Position numbers and translations under genes: made by a program | Origin: JACJXW01 sp964418125 | GTDB taxonomy: Bacteria; Bacteroidota; Bacteroidia; Chitinophagales; Saprospiraceae | Direction: 5' to 3' | NCBI GenBank assembly: GCA_964418125.1 | Contig: CAYQKY010000002.1 | Location: 1-64,000 of the forward strand | DNA length: 64,000 nt | Shown: one piece after another, positions 1 through 7,059 of the stretch | How positions within the stretch are numbered: the stretch's first letter is position 1 | How the letters are laid out: each line of letters begins with the position of its first letter | Notes under the pieces: generated by a model | What the model was told of the DNA's origin: nothing | Seen by the model: only the letters and a program-made list of their open reading frames with translations | Database searches by the model: none

Positions 1-1157
1 GCTCCCGGGCTACACGCCGGAAGCGGCACACCTGTAGTTGCTCGGACGCTTACAGTAACCCAGCAAAATCCGCCGACTAAATTGTTGAGATTTTTACCTT
101 TTAAAGAAATGGAATAAGTTTTCCATTCTTGGGATAGAAACAAGACTCCTGTTGATATAGGGGGATAAAATGAATCTTCACAATTATTTACTTGTTCTAC
201 AATTCCACCAACTTTAAACTCTACTTTTTCTTCTCCATTGTGCCCCCTAGCGGCAAAAACTAACTGATTAACTCCTGAAAGATTTACTCCCTCGTTTGTT
301 TTGCAATAATCATAACCAAATGGGACCCAATAAATTCCTGATTCTTTTTCTGTGCGGTGGCAATTTCTTGGTGAGTAGGTAATCTTAAAGCAGGTTTCTC
401 CTTTATAGGGATTCTCCCTAGAACCAATGTCTATTGAAATTGCTTGAGGACAACCAAGCCACAAGTATGGTGTGAAAAATTCGTCTATATATATCCTATC
501 GGATGGTTCAATGCGAGCTGTTGGTAAATTAGTTAGAGTGAACAGAGGGTAACTAATAGCTAGCCAAATAATAGCTCCTACTAATCCTGCAAAGAATGGA
601 AAGAATAATTCACCCTTTTTAAAAGAATATAATTCTCGAAGCAAGAAAGGCATATACCCCAACTGGAGTAAAAAATGAATAACAAAATATGTAAAAAAAT
701 TAATTGAAAAAAGTGCATTCCAAATGTAGTTAGTATTGAATTGTACAATGATGGGATGCAAAAGTATAGTTCCAAAGCTAGCACTTAGGTAGAGTACACT
801 GTGAAATGCGAATAAGGGGGGTAAGGTTTTGGAAATGCTTCCTCTACCTCCAAATATTATAGAAATAGTGTGGATGATTAGAGAATAAAAAATCCAAAAT
901 AATATGATGACAACAAATTGGGCAACATAAATTTTGAATTCTTTTTCTTCTTGCCTCAAGATCATGAAAACAGCAAATCCACTTGAAAGATTAATTAGAA
1001 TAAACCCTAAAAACTTGGAATATGGGTCTCTGTTTTCGTTAGAAGAAGAGGATAGATAATCAACTAATTCATTCCATTCACTTGGTTTAAAAAGGACTGT
1101 TGTTAAGATTCTGAGATATTCTGGAATTGACGGTAAAAAATATAGGTCCTTTAGCAT
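1..1157 (-). CDS. Partial multi-pass membrane protein with C-terminal lectin/CBM-like beta domain
   Basis: A minus-strand frame is open from an ATG at 1157-1155 to the left edge of the window, about 385 codons with no stop, so the 3' end lies outside. The first ~230 residues contain about five hydrophobic segments. The rest is polar and beta-like and ends in a motif (LNNLVGGFCWVT) that resembles the last strand of galactose-binding or carbohydrate-binding folds. I infer a membrane anchor carrying a ligand-binding domain. The last ~20 codons (positions 1-56) become abruptly GC-rich and no longer look like protein, so the true stop may be lost by a small frameshift or the end may be a recombination boundary. 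The function is unknown. Base composition is AT-rich compared with the core. Confidence 0.6.
   Translation of the reverse strand, partial: MLKDLYFLPSIPEYLRILTTVLFKPSEWNELVDYLSSSSNENRDPYSKFLGFILINLSSGFAVFMILRQEEKEFKIYVAQFVVIILFWIFYSLIIHTISIIFGGRGSISKTLPPLFAFHSVLYLSASFGTILLHPIIVQFNTNYIWNALFSINFFTYFVIHFLLQLGYMPFLLRELYSFKKGELFFPFFAGLVGAIIWLAISYPLFTLTNLPTARIEPSDRIYIDEFFTPYLWLGCPQAISIDIGSRENPYKGETCFKITYSPRNCHRTEKESGIYWVPFGYDYCKTNEGVNLSGVNQLVFAARGHNGEEKVEFKVGGIVEQVNNCEDSFYPPISTGVLFLSQEWKTYSISLKGKNLNNLVGGFCWVTVSVRATTGVPLPACSPG
10..37. repeat. Imperfect hairpin at window edge
   Basis: CTACA at 10-14 pairs with TGTAG at 33-37, and an inner GCCG/CGGC pair encloses the loop GAAG, leaving unpaired bases on the right arm. 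Just to its right, GTAAGCGTCCG (minus strand, 43-53) nearly repeats GTTAGCGTCCG (minus strand, 1231-1241), so the ORF between them is bounded by a direct near-repeat. It may be a cassette or recombination boundary; the evidence is weak. Confidence 0.35.
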
Positions 1158-1305
1158 TTCTTTATAGGTTTACTCCACGAAAGTTACAAAATCATTCAAT
1201 AATGAAATACGGTGCGGGTAATACATTTCACGACCGGACGCTAACAACAAGCTATAATTTTTTTGGCACATCTTTACCGTCATATGAACTATTGACCATT
1301 TCAAT

Positions 1306-1902
1306 TTAGCCAATACCCAATAGTCCCCGAAGACTCGGAGCATATTGAGCTACTAACAAAAGGAGCAGTGCGACACAAACTCCAAGTAACAGATAATATT
1401 TCCTGGCAAACTGCTCAATTTTTTGCTGGTAGGTCGTTTGCAAACGATCATATTTTTCAAGGAGATCTTTCTTTTCCGATTTCTCCTCCGACAAGAGGAG
1501 GGCATATTTATTAAGCTGATCGGTCATATTGTTGTTTACCTTTTGAAGGTTGTTGACCTGTTCCTCGAAAAGAGATTTTTGATTTTGCAAATTCTGGACG
1601 CGATTTTGCAAGTCGGGATTGTCTTGCTTTTCCGGCCTTGTTTCTTCCGGGGTTTGGGGTTCTGTCATGTCCGTGATATCCAGATTGCAATTCTGTGCAA
1701 AGTCCTCGATATGGAAAAAAGTGGCCCTGCCTCTTTTCATCTTGCGGATACCGTTCTTATTTTGATTGATGTAATGGTAGACCGTGCGCAGGGGAATGTC
1801 AAACTTTTTGGATAGCTGCTTTGGGTTTGCAAACTCTTTTTCTATGTGACTGAGGAAAGGATAAAGAGAAAGCCACTTTACTGAAATTGCAAGTTTTGGC
1901 AA
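1306..1902 (-). CDS. HTH / coiled-coil / single-TM tail-anchored protein
   Basis: The protein is 198 residues. Residues ~25-70 look like a small helix-turn-helix (ANPKQLSKKFDIPLRTVYHY), residues ~80-165 form a Gln/Glu/Lys-rich coiled coil, and residues ~170-190 form one C-terminal membrane helix. This suggests a membrane-tethered DNA-binding protein. No ATG is available before residue ~54; the first plausible start is TTG at 1902, inside a TTGCAAG repeat cluster, and the frame stays open upstream to a TAA at 1969. The start is therefore uncertain. The gene sits in AT-rich accessory DNA, divergent from the block that follows. No named family is recognised. Confidence 0.6.
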   Translation of the reverse strand: MPKLAISVKWLSLYPFLSHIEKEFANPKQLSKKFDIPLRTVYHYINQNKNGIRKMKRGRATFFHIEDFAQNCNLDITDMTEPQTPEETRPEKQDNPDLQNRVQNLQNQKSLFEEQVNNLQKVNNNMTDQLNKYALLLSEEKSEKKDLLEKYDRLQTTYQQKIEQFARKYYLLLGVCVALLLLLVAQYAPSLRGLLGIG

Positions 1903-1944
1903 GCAGAATCCTCGTGTTAGATCTAGTTTGCAAGCCCTTGCAAG
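1887..1944. promoter_or_regulatory. TTGCAAG repeat cluster, putative operator
   Basis: TTGCAAG occurs at 1887-1893, 1928-1934 and 1938-1944, and its complement CTTGCAA at 1937-1943. Together they form a perfect palindrome TTGCAAGCCCTTGCAA at 1928-1943. The cluster covers the 5' end of the HTH protein gene, so autoregulation is a reasonable inference. Confidence 0.5.
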
Positions 1945-1993
1945 TTTTGCATTGAGTACTGAGGTAGATTATTCCAGCTGGAAAAATTTCAAG

Positions 1994-2033
1994 AAAAAAA
2001 GCAGGGGAGTCCGGCATGGAACCTGCTTTTTTT
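1994..2033. terminator. Bidirectional terminator-like hairpin
   Basis: AAAAAAAGCAGG at 1994-2005 is complementary to CCTGCTTTTTTT at 2022-2033 across a 16-nt loop. There is a T-run on either strand, as in a bidirectional intrinsic terminator. Confidence 0.5.
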
Positions 2034-2046
2034 GTAACTTGACTAT

Positions 2047-2070
2047 GCACTCATTTAGTGAGTGCTTTTT
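2047..2070 (+). terminator. Intrinsic terminator hairpin
   Basis: GCACTCA (2047-2053) pairs with TGAGTGC (2059-2065) around TTTAG and is followed by five T. It lies just ahead of the UGA-containing ORF at 2090 and may mark the left edge of that block. Confidence 0.55.
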
Positions 2071-2089
2071 ATTACTTATTTTAAGTAAA

Positions 2090-2428
2090 ATGGCTACTAG
2101 AATTAGCCCAGAGAAGCTGGGGGCAATTTTGAAGCAAGAGGATTTAACCGGTTTCACCAGGTTCTTGATTTGACCAGAACGCAGGTATGTTGTTGGTTGT
2201 ACGCACAATCTCGTTCGATCGAATGAGCTTCTGTCAGAACAGATCTGGCTTTACTCACAGAAACACGAAACGATTACCCTTTGAGGACGACAAGAGAACC
2301 CTCCCAAAGGGATCATTACGGTTGATGTAGGAACTGCTACGGACGATCTGCACGAAGCCATCAGACGACGACACCTCTACAACCAAAGAACAATCTTCGA
2401 CTATCAAACCAAAACCTCGTTACCGTAG
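2090..2428 (+). CDS. 112-codon ORF with two in-frame TGA codons, probably UGA-recoded
   Basis: From ATG 2090 to TAG 2426-2428 one frame reads as a continuous protein-like sequence interrupted only by TGA at codon 28 (2171-2173) and codon 65 (2282-2284). There are no other stops or frameshifts. The downstream half (for example GIITVDVGTATDDLHEA, then LYNQRTIFDYQT) looks like real protein. The two TGAs sit in contexts where glycine would fit (FLI*PERR and ITL*GRQE). Under the standard code this is a pseudogene; with UGA read as Gly it is an intact small gene followed at once by a terminator hairpin. The neighbouring DUF2958 ORF shows the same feature. I recognise no family. Confidence 0.5.
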
Positions 2429-2434
2429 AACCTC

Positions 2435-2456
2435 AAGCTAGGGCTTGCCCTAGCTT
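2435..2456. terminator. Perfect 10-bp hairpin between convergent ORFs
   Basis: AAGCTAGGGC (2435-2444) pairs with GCCCTAGCTT (2447-2456) around TT. It starts six bases after the TAG of the 112-codon ORF and three bases beyond the stop of the minus-strand ORF at 2460, so it could serve both. Confidence 0.6.
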
Positions 2457-2459
2457 CTC

Positions 2460-2624
2460 TTATTTTAGGGCCAACACCTGGAGAGCATGGCCGCATAACT
2501 TAGGCAGGTCCTTCTGCTCGTATACTTTCCCGTCAGTAAGAGAAAGAATGATGTACTTCTTCATGGTGAAGAGTAGTGAATAAAGCATCATAAACTTACC
2601 CTTATCCCCACTCCTTTCAAGCAT
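2460..2624 (-). CDS. Small ORF of unknown function
   Basis: This minus-strand ORF has 54 residues from ATG 2624-2622 to TAA at 2460. The frame stays open upstream to a TAA near 2711, so a non-ATG start could make it longer. The sequence is mixed hydrophobic and charged (FTMKKYIILSLTDGKVYEQ). It contains no TGA, so it says nothing about recoding. The 2435-2456 hairpin follows its stop. No family is recognised and it may be spurious. Confidence 0.35.
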   Translation of the reverse strand: MLERSGDKGKFMMLYSLLFTMKKYIILSLTDGKVYEQKDLPKLCGHALQVLALK

Positions 2625-2698
2625 TTTTCCGACAAATTTTTTATCTTGAGAAGGCGAGTTCGGAACTCGTGTTCTTTTACTTTTTGATCAAAATACTC

Positions 2699-3001
2699 AT
2701 GAAAAGCAAGTTACTCACCAAGGCGATCCTTCGTCAGTTCGAGAGGATCTGATGCCAGATGGATTCAGAAGATCCAATCATCGTCTGTAAGTTCTTTGAC
2801 CCCTGCTCGCAACGAACCTGGTACGCGACGGAGTTTGAACCAGAGACGGGAATCTTCTTCTGATACGTCATCGGCATCTTCCCCGAACGATGAACGTTCA
2901 GCCTGGAGGAGCTACAGAGCTTCAAGGGATTACTTTGAATCGGAATTGAAAGGGACAAATTTTTCCGTCCTTGCAAATTCTCGGAACTGAAAGGCGTCTA
3001 G
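2699..3001 (+). CDS. DUF2958-family protein with four in-frame TGA codons (UGA=Gly, or pseudogene)
   Basis: From ATG 2699 to TAG 2999-3001 there are 100 codons, interrupted only by TGA at codons 18, 55, 65 and 80 (2750, 2861, 2891, 2936). The translation matches DUF2958, a small family common on plasmids and integrative elements, over its whole length: VCKFFDPCSQRTWYATEFE, then FF*YVIG, ER*TFSLEE, LL*IGIERD and FSEL. In the family as I remember it these read FFGYV, GYFSL and G-LG-x-x-IERD, so TGA stands where conserved glycines occur. The conserved Trp (codon 41) is TGG, which argues against UGA=Trp. There is no frameshift, no other stop and normal length, so random decay is a poor explanation. 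The stop codon lies in the loop of the following terminator hairpin. Confidence 0.65.
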
Positions 3002-3013
3002 CCTTTCAGTTTT
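2987..3013 (+). terminator. Intrinsic terminator enclosing the DUF2958 stop codon
   Basis: CTGAAAGGC (2987-2995) pairs with GCCTTTCAG (3001-3009) around GTCTA and is followed by TTTT. The TAG stop of the DUF2958 ORF straddles the loop and the right arm. Confidence 0.65.
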
Positions 3014-3110
3014 CGGGAAGAACCTTATAAAGTTCTATTTGGTTGAATGCTTGCTGAAGTAATTCTACTGTAGATAGTAAGTATCAGGAAGGATTGACAA
3101 GAGTATTAAA

Positions 3111-3401
3111 GTGGATATCATAAGTGCCCTTAACAAAAACATTAAAAAGAGCATTATGGTACCACTACTTATCATTATCATGTTGGCAGGAGGCATAGGT
3201 GCTTTCTACTTCGTTCGTCTTTATTTTAAAATAGACGACTGGCAGGCTAGAGCCATCTCAAAAGCCAAGTGGGAGTCACAAGATGATTCACAAAAGTACA
3301 ATGACTCGGAGCAATCCAAAAAAAAGGCACTGATCATGGTTTTTGTTTGCCTTTTAATTGCCGCCGCCACCTTACTTGTAGGAGGGTTTTTTCTCCTCTA
3401 G
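3111..3401 (+). CDS. Small two-TM protein of unknown function
   Basis: The protein has 96 residues, with membrane helices at ~16-37 (VPLLIIIMLAGGIGAFYFV) and ~75-95 and a polar Asp/Ser/Lys-rich stretch between them. The only usable start is GTG 3111; the frame is closed upstream by TAA at 3078. Two hairpins follow its TAG stop, so it is probably monocistronic. No family is recognised. Confidence 0.5.
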   Translation: MDIISALNKNIKKSIMVPLLIIIMLAGGIGAFYFVRLYFKIDDWQARAISKAKWESQDDSQKYNDSEQSKKKALIMVFVCLLIAAATLLVGGFFLL

Positions 3402-3411
3402 TGTTTGCATT

Positions 3412-3465
3412 GACCTTCTTTGAAGGTCGAACTTCCAACCAGGTTCCTGGTTTGGAAGTTTTTAT
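3412..3465 (+). terminator. Tandem terminator hairpins
   Basis: The first hairpin is GACCTTC-TTT-GAAGGTC at 3412-3428. The second, larger one has arms at ~3430-3443 (AACTTCCAACCAGG) and ~3446-3460 (CCTGGTTTGGAAGTT), followed by TTTA. Both lie just after the 3111-3401 gene. Confidence 0.6.
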
Positions 3466-3502
3466 TATATATGAATTTAAGTAGTAATAATATTAAATAA
3501 TA

Positions 3503-5368
3503 GTGAGTAGTTGTACCTTGGACGAACTAATAGAAATAGTATCTGATAAAAAATGGCTAATAATAGTCATCCTAGTGCTGTTCTTGGGATTGTGTTTCCT
3601 ACTGGTCGAAACCTCATCAGTTTCCTCAAAAAACAGATTTTATGAGGAGCAAAAGGCGAAATGGCAAGAAAACTTTGATAGAGGCATGAAGTTTTATGAA
3701 TCAAACCAATTTGATTCAGCCCTAGTGTGTTTCAACAGTAGTCAAAGCAAAGTAGAATATTGGTTTGATTCTCTAGAGATAAAATCAAAACGCTGGAAAG
3801 CGGAGTGTTTTTATGAAATAGGTGATTTGGATTCGGCTATGTACTACGCCAAAAATGTTAGCAAATATAATTGGGCTTTATCTTCAAGGAAGTCTTTGGC
3901 ACAAAGACCGGATTACTCAGAGATAAAAGAAGCACACTTAATATTGGGTAGGATATTCAAGCAACAGAATCAACAACGTGAACTTCTGAGGAACTATTAC
4001 TTGATGATCGAACTTTCGAAAGAGCGGAAAGATACGATCGGGGTAATACGTGGATATGAACAGCTTGTACTTGCATCTGAGGAAATGAATTTAGAGACTT
4101 TTCCTTTACAAATGCTTGTTGCACTTGACGATTATCTTCTAAACCGAAATGCAGATAAACTCTCTCCTGAGGTTGCAGAAATCATTTTTCCGAAATTTGT
4201 TGATTTGTTATCTAGAATAAATGATGGATTAGAATTACTCAAGAAAGTACTAGATGAGGATGAAAAGACAAGTATAGGTGCTGGAAATACAAAGTTTTCG
4301 CCTCCGAAAACGGACACGATCTTTGAGTTTTATGCCCATTTGAAATTCAGTGAGATATTGCGAAACCAGCAAAACTTTGATTCTGCAAAAACTCATATAA
4401 ACAAAGCATATCACTTAGCTCCATATACTTCTTTGCCGCGCTCAGAATTATTGGTGAACCTGGAAAAAGGTAAAGTATGCTTAGGTGAACGAGATTTTTA
4501 CGAAGCTGATTCTATTTTTCGGGCTGTATTGTCATATAACAGAACTTCCGTAAGCGATAGTATTGAAGCGATGTTGGCTTTATCGGAATCACTTCTAGCT
4601 CAAGAGAAGTATAACGACATTTTTTCTATAGGAAGCGACTTGATGAATTTACTAGAAAAGGAAAAAGACCTTAAACAGGCAATGAAGTTTTTTTCCGTAG
4701 TTGCTATGGTTATGCAAAGGACGGGAGATATCGTCAGTGCATTGGAAAGTCTTGAGTTTAGAGATTCCTTCGAATTAAATATTTCCCAGCAAGTACACAA
4801 GTCATCTGGTATGGACTTGCTGGCTAGCATTGGAATGTGGGACGGCATTGTTTCCGGTTTCGAAAATAGTGAGGTAGATCTTCAGGAAGTGAAAGAAGAT
4901 TTGGAGTTACAGAAGATCAAAAGTAAAAAATCCTTGACTTTTTATCGGATCGGATTGGTCTTCCTTACTTTATTGATTATACTTTTGCTAGGTTACCTTT
5001 TATACCAATCCCTATATTCCTTAAAAAACCTATCTAAAAGATCTATTACTTTACCGAATAATGTACGCATAATATTGGGAGATGTTTTCTATCTAAAAAA
5101 AGAACCTAATACTAACGCAGTATACTATGTTTTCAGGGATAACACAAAAATAAAAGTTCATGACACCTCCCTTGAGAAAATAGAGGAAAGTGGAATATTG
5201 CCAAAACGCTTATTTAAGCGTATTCACCGTTCTTATATAGTGAACGTTTTACGCGTAAAGAGTAGGGTCGCTCGCGATAATGAGCTGATATTGGAAAATG
5301 AAGAACGGATAAAATACTCCAGAAAAGCAAAAGATCTAGTCGACAGAATCCTGAATAGTCAAAATTAG
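3503..5368 (+). CDS. LytTR transcriptional regulator with extracytoplasmic TPR region
   Basis: The protein has 621 residues. A membrane helix at ~18-36 is followed by ~430 residues of TPR-like alpha repeats, a second helix at ~475-500, and a C-terminal LytTR DNA-binding domain at ~520-618 (FKRIHRSYIVNVLRV). The predicted layout places the TPRs outside the inner membrane and the DNA-binding domain in the cytoplasm, as in many Bacteroidota one-component regulators. I infer that it senses an envelope or peptide signal and binds DNA directly. The start is GTG 3503, because the first ATG would remove the N-terminal helix. The gene is AT-rich like the rest of the accessory region. Confidence 0.85.
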   Translation: MSSCTLDELIEIVSDKKWLIIVILVLFLGLCFLLVETSSVSSKNRFYEEQKAKWQENFDRGMKFYESNQFDSALVCFNSSQSKVEYWFDSLEIKSKRWKAECFYEIGDLDSAMYYAKNVSKYNWALSSRKSLAQRPDYSEIKEAHLILGRIFKQQNQQRELLRNYYLMIELSKERKDTIGVIRGYEQLVLASEEMNLETFPLQMLVALDDYLLNRNADKLSPEVAEIIFPKFVDLLSRINDGLELLKKVLDEDEKTSIGAGNTKFSPPKTDTIFEFYAHLKFSEILRNQQNFDSAKTHINKAYHLAPYTSLPRSELLVNLEKGKVCLGERDFYEADSIFRAVLSYNRTSVSDSIEAMLALSESLLAQEKYNDIFSIGSDLMNLLEKEKDLKQAMKFFSVVAMVMQRTGDIVSALESLEFRDSFELNISQQVHKSSGMDLLASIGMWDGIVSGFENSEVDLQEVKEDLELQKIKSKKSLTFYRIGLVFLTLLIILLLGYLLYQSLYSLKNLSKRSITLPNNVRIILGDVFYLKKEPNTNAVYYVFRDNTKIKVHDTSLEKIEESGILPKRLFKRIHRSYIVNVLRVKSRVARDNELILENEERIKYSRKAKDLVDRILNSQN

Positions 5369-5758
5369 TTGACGTTAAACACCCCTAAAATGTTGCATGT
5401 CACTAAATGGGGTCTGACCAAGCTTTTCAAACGTCCCTGAATTCTCACCGCTTCATACTTTTCTTATACAGACACTTTTTTCTTAATCCTGCAACCCCTA
5501 TTTTAGTATCGTCTATATGAGATTGAGTACTGTAATAACCAGTTGGTTGAACAGTTTTGAAGATAGAACCTATGCCCTATAACAATAAGATTTCAAAGTA
5601 AAAACTTCTCCTGATCAGCAGTAGTGTTTTGCTAGGCTTGACATGAGCCTCAATTAATGCAAATGTGTGTCCACATATGTACATAGGCTTTTTATGCCCA
5701 GCCTAAACTTTTATGGAATTCTCAGAAACAAAATTGTTAACCTTAAAAATTTACAGTC
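5369..5758. other. Intergenic stretch without a supported gene
   Basis: These 390 bases are AT-rich, with no ORF of credible composition on either strand and no clear RNA gene. The 3' part presumably carries the promoter of the gene set that starts at 5759, but I cannot point to a convincing consensus. Confidence 0.5.
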
Positions 5759-6301
5759 ATGTTTAGTTTTAAGTACAAAGTCAAACTGATACCGGTTGCA
5801 TTTTTACTATTTGCTTTACTACTACTAGCCGGTTTTCTTGTTTTTCCCTCCTGTCCTTACGAGGTCAGTGACCAAACCTATAAGTGTACCACTAAAGACG
5901 ATAAGTTAATTGCTATAAACATTACAATTGAAAATGGAAAAGTAACTGGCTACGGTTACCATTTATCGGGAACAAATGAGGAAAAGTACTTCAATATAGT
6001 AGGCGAAATTGACTGTGAAACCGGGAGATTTGAGATTTACGAAAACTTAGTAATTGAAGAAACCTTTTTTGGGCAAATGCGGGGTAGGATGAGCAAAACC
6101 AAAATGAATCTTATTTCGGTATGGATCGATCAGTACAGCTTAGATGAGACACCAATCAACCTGGTTGCTACCACAAAAACTCCCGAAGAGGTTCTAGATA
6201 CCGAATCGCCATCACGTACTAGAGAAAATATGAGGGAATGGGTTAAAGAAAAAAAAGAAAAAGCCTTTGGGTTTATCGAAGGGTTTTTACCCCAAAAATA
6301 A
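5759..6301 (+). CDS. Membrane-anchored protein of unknown function
   Basis: The protein has 180 residues with one N-terminal membrane helix at ~9-31, then a Cys-containing polar domain rich in beta-like segments, and a charged Lys/Glu helix near the end (REWVKEKKEKAFGF). No family is recognised. It is the first of five co-directional genes with short gaps (27 nt to the next), ending in a VirD4-like ATPase and a winged-helix protein. A role in the same, probably conjugative or mobile-element, process is inferred from position only. Confidence 0.6.
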   Translation: MFSFKYKVKLIPVAFLLFALLLLAGFLVFPSCPYEVSDQTYKCTTKDDKLIAINITIENGKVTGYGYHLSGTNEEKYFNIVGEIDCETGRFEIYENLVIEETFFGQMRGRMSKTKMNLISVWIDQYSLDETPINLVATTKTPEEVLDTESPSRTRENMREWVKEKKEKAFGFIEGFLPQK

Positions 6302-6328
6302 TATTACTCACCTTGAAATTATTTAATT

Positions 6329-7030
6329 ATGCCAATCAAGAGTAACAATAAAAAGCCGTGTCAATCCTGTGGAGAATTAATAGCTCATTCTGCATTTAAG
6401 TGTAGGTATTGTAATGAAATGCAGGAAGATACCAAACTACTTGGGATATCCTACCTTTTTTCACTACTAGAGGTAGTCATGCCAAGTGTACTTTGGTTCA
6501 TTCCACCTCTTTTCGCATACGGTTTTATCGTAGAAAATATGGATGCTCTATACAATTGTACTAGGATAATTTTATGTGTAGGTGGTAGTATTGAAGTTCT
6601 GTTTATCGAGGGGGTGGTCCTATACTTTTTTCATCCTGGATTTAGAGAATTTCTCGACAGGAATACTCCAAGCCGTATTCAGTTTATCAAATCGGCCAGA
6701 AAGGGAGGCTACATTTCCTGGCTCCTGTCTTTCTTTATAGGAATAGTTTTTGTCTTTCTAATGGTAAACCTAAGCAATAATAAACCAGAGGAACAAGCAT
6801 TCAATGCTTTTATTGAGGCTCATCCGGCCTATTCTTCTGCCAAAGTAATTAATATTCAAGAGGAAGATTTCTGTACTCTTCATCTACTTAATGTAGACGG
6901 CGAACATATCAACTATCTGGGAGTGTGGAATCGGTTTATTATGGTCCCATTTCTCGCAGGTTATTGGGATAAAGTTGAATACGAGAGGCAAAATGCCCAA
7001 AGCCTTCGCTATGGAATTAACTTAAAATGA
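6329..7030 (+). CDS. Zinc-ribbon membrane protein
   Basis: The protein has 233 residues. An N-terminal zinc ribbon uses C11, C14, C25 and C28 (CQSCG then CRYC). It is followed by three or four membrane segments between ~40 and ~155 and a C-terminal soluble part of ~75 residues. Zinc ribbons of this kind are common at the N-terminus of membrane proteins of unknown function. It is the second gene of the 5759-11078 set, 29 nt before the next. Confidence 0.65.
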   Translation: MPIKSNNKKPCQSCGELIAHSAFKCRYCNEMQEDTKLLGISYLFSLLEVVMPSVLWFIPPLFAYGFIVENMDALYNCTRIILCVGGSIEVLFIEGVVLYFFHPGFREFLDRNTPSRIQFIKSARKGGYISWLLSFFIGIVFVFLMVNLSNNKPEEQAFNAFIEAHPAYSSAKVINIQEEDFCTLHLLNVDGEHINYLGVWNRFIMVPFLAGYWDKVEYERQNAQSLRYGINLK

Positions 7031-7059
7031 CTCTCATTCTCAAATAAAAACCGTCAATA

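Noticed and set aside
1..60. Integron attC site
   Set aside because: Hairpin and repeats are suggestive, but the consensus core boxes are not met and the two boundary repeats are in direct orientation. Kept only as a weak finding.
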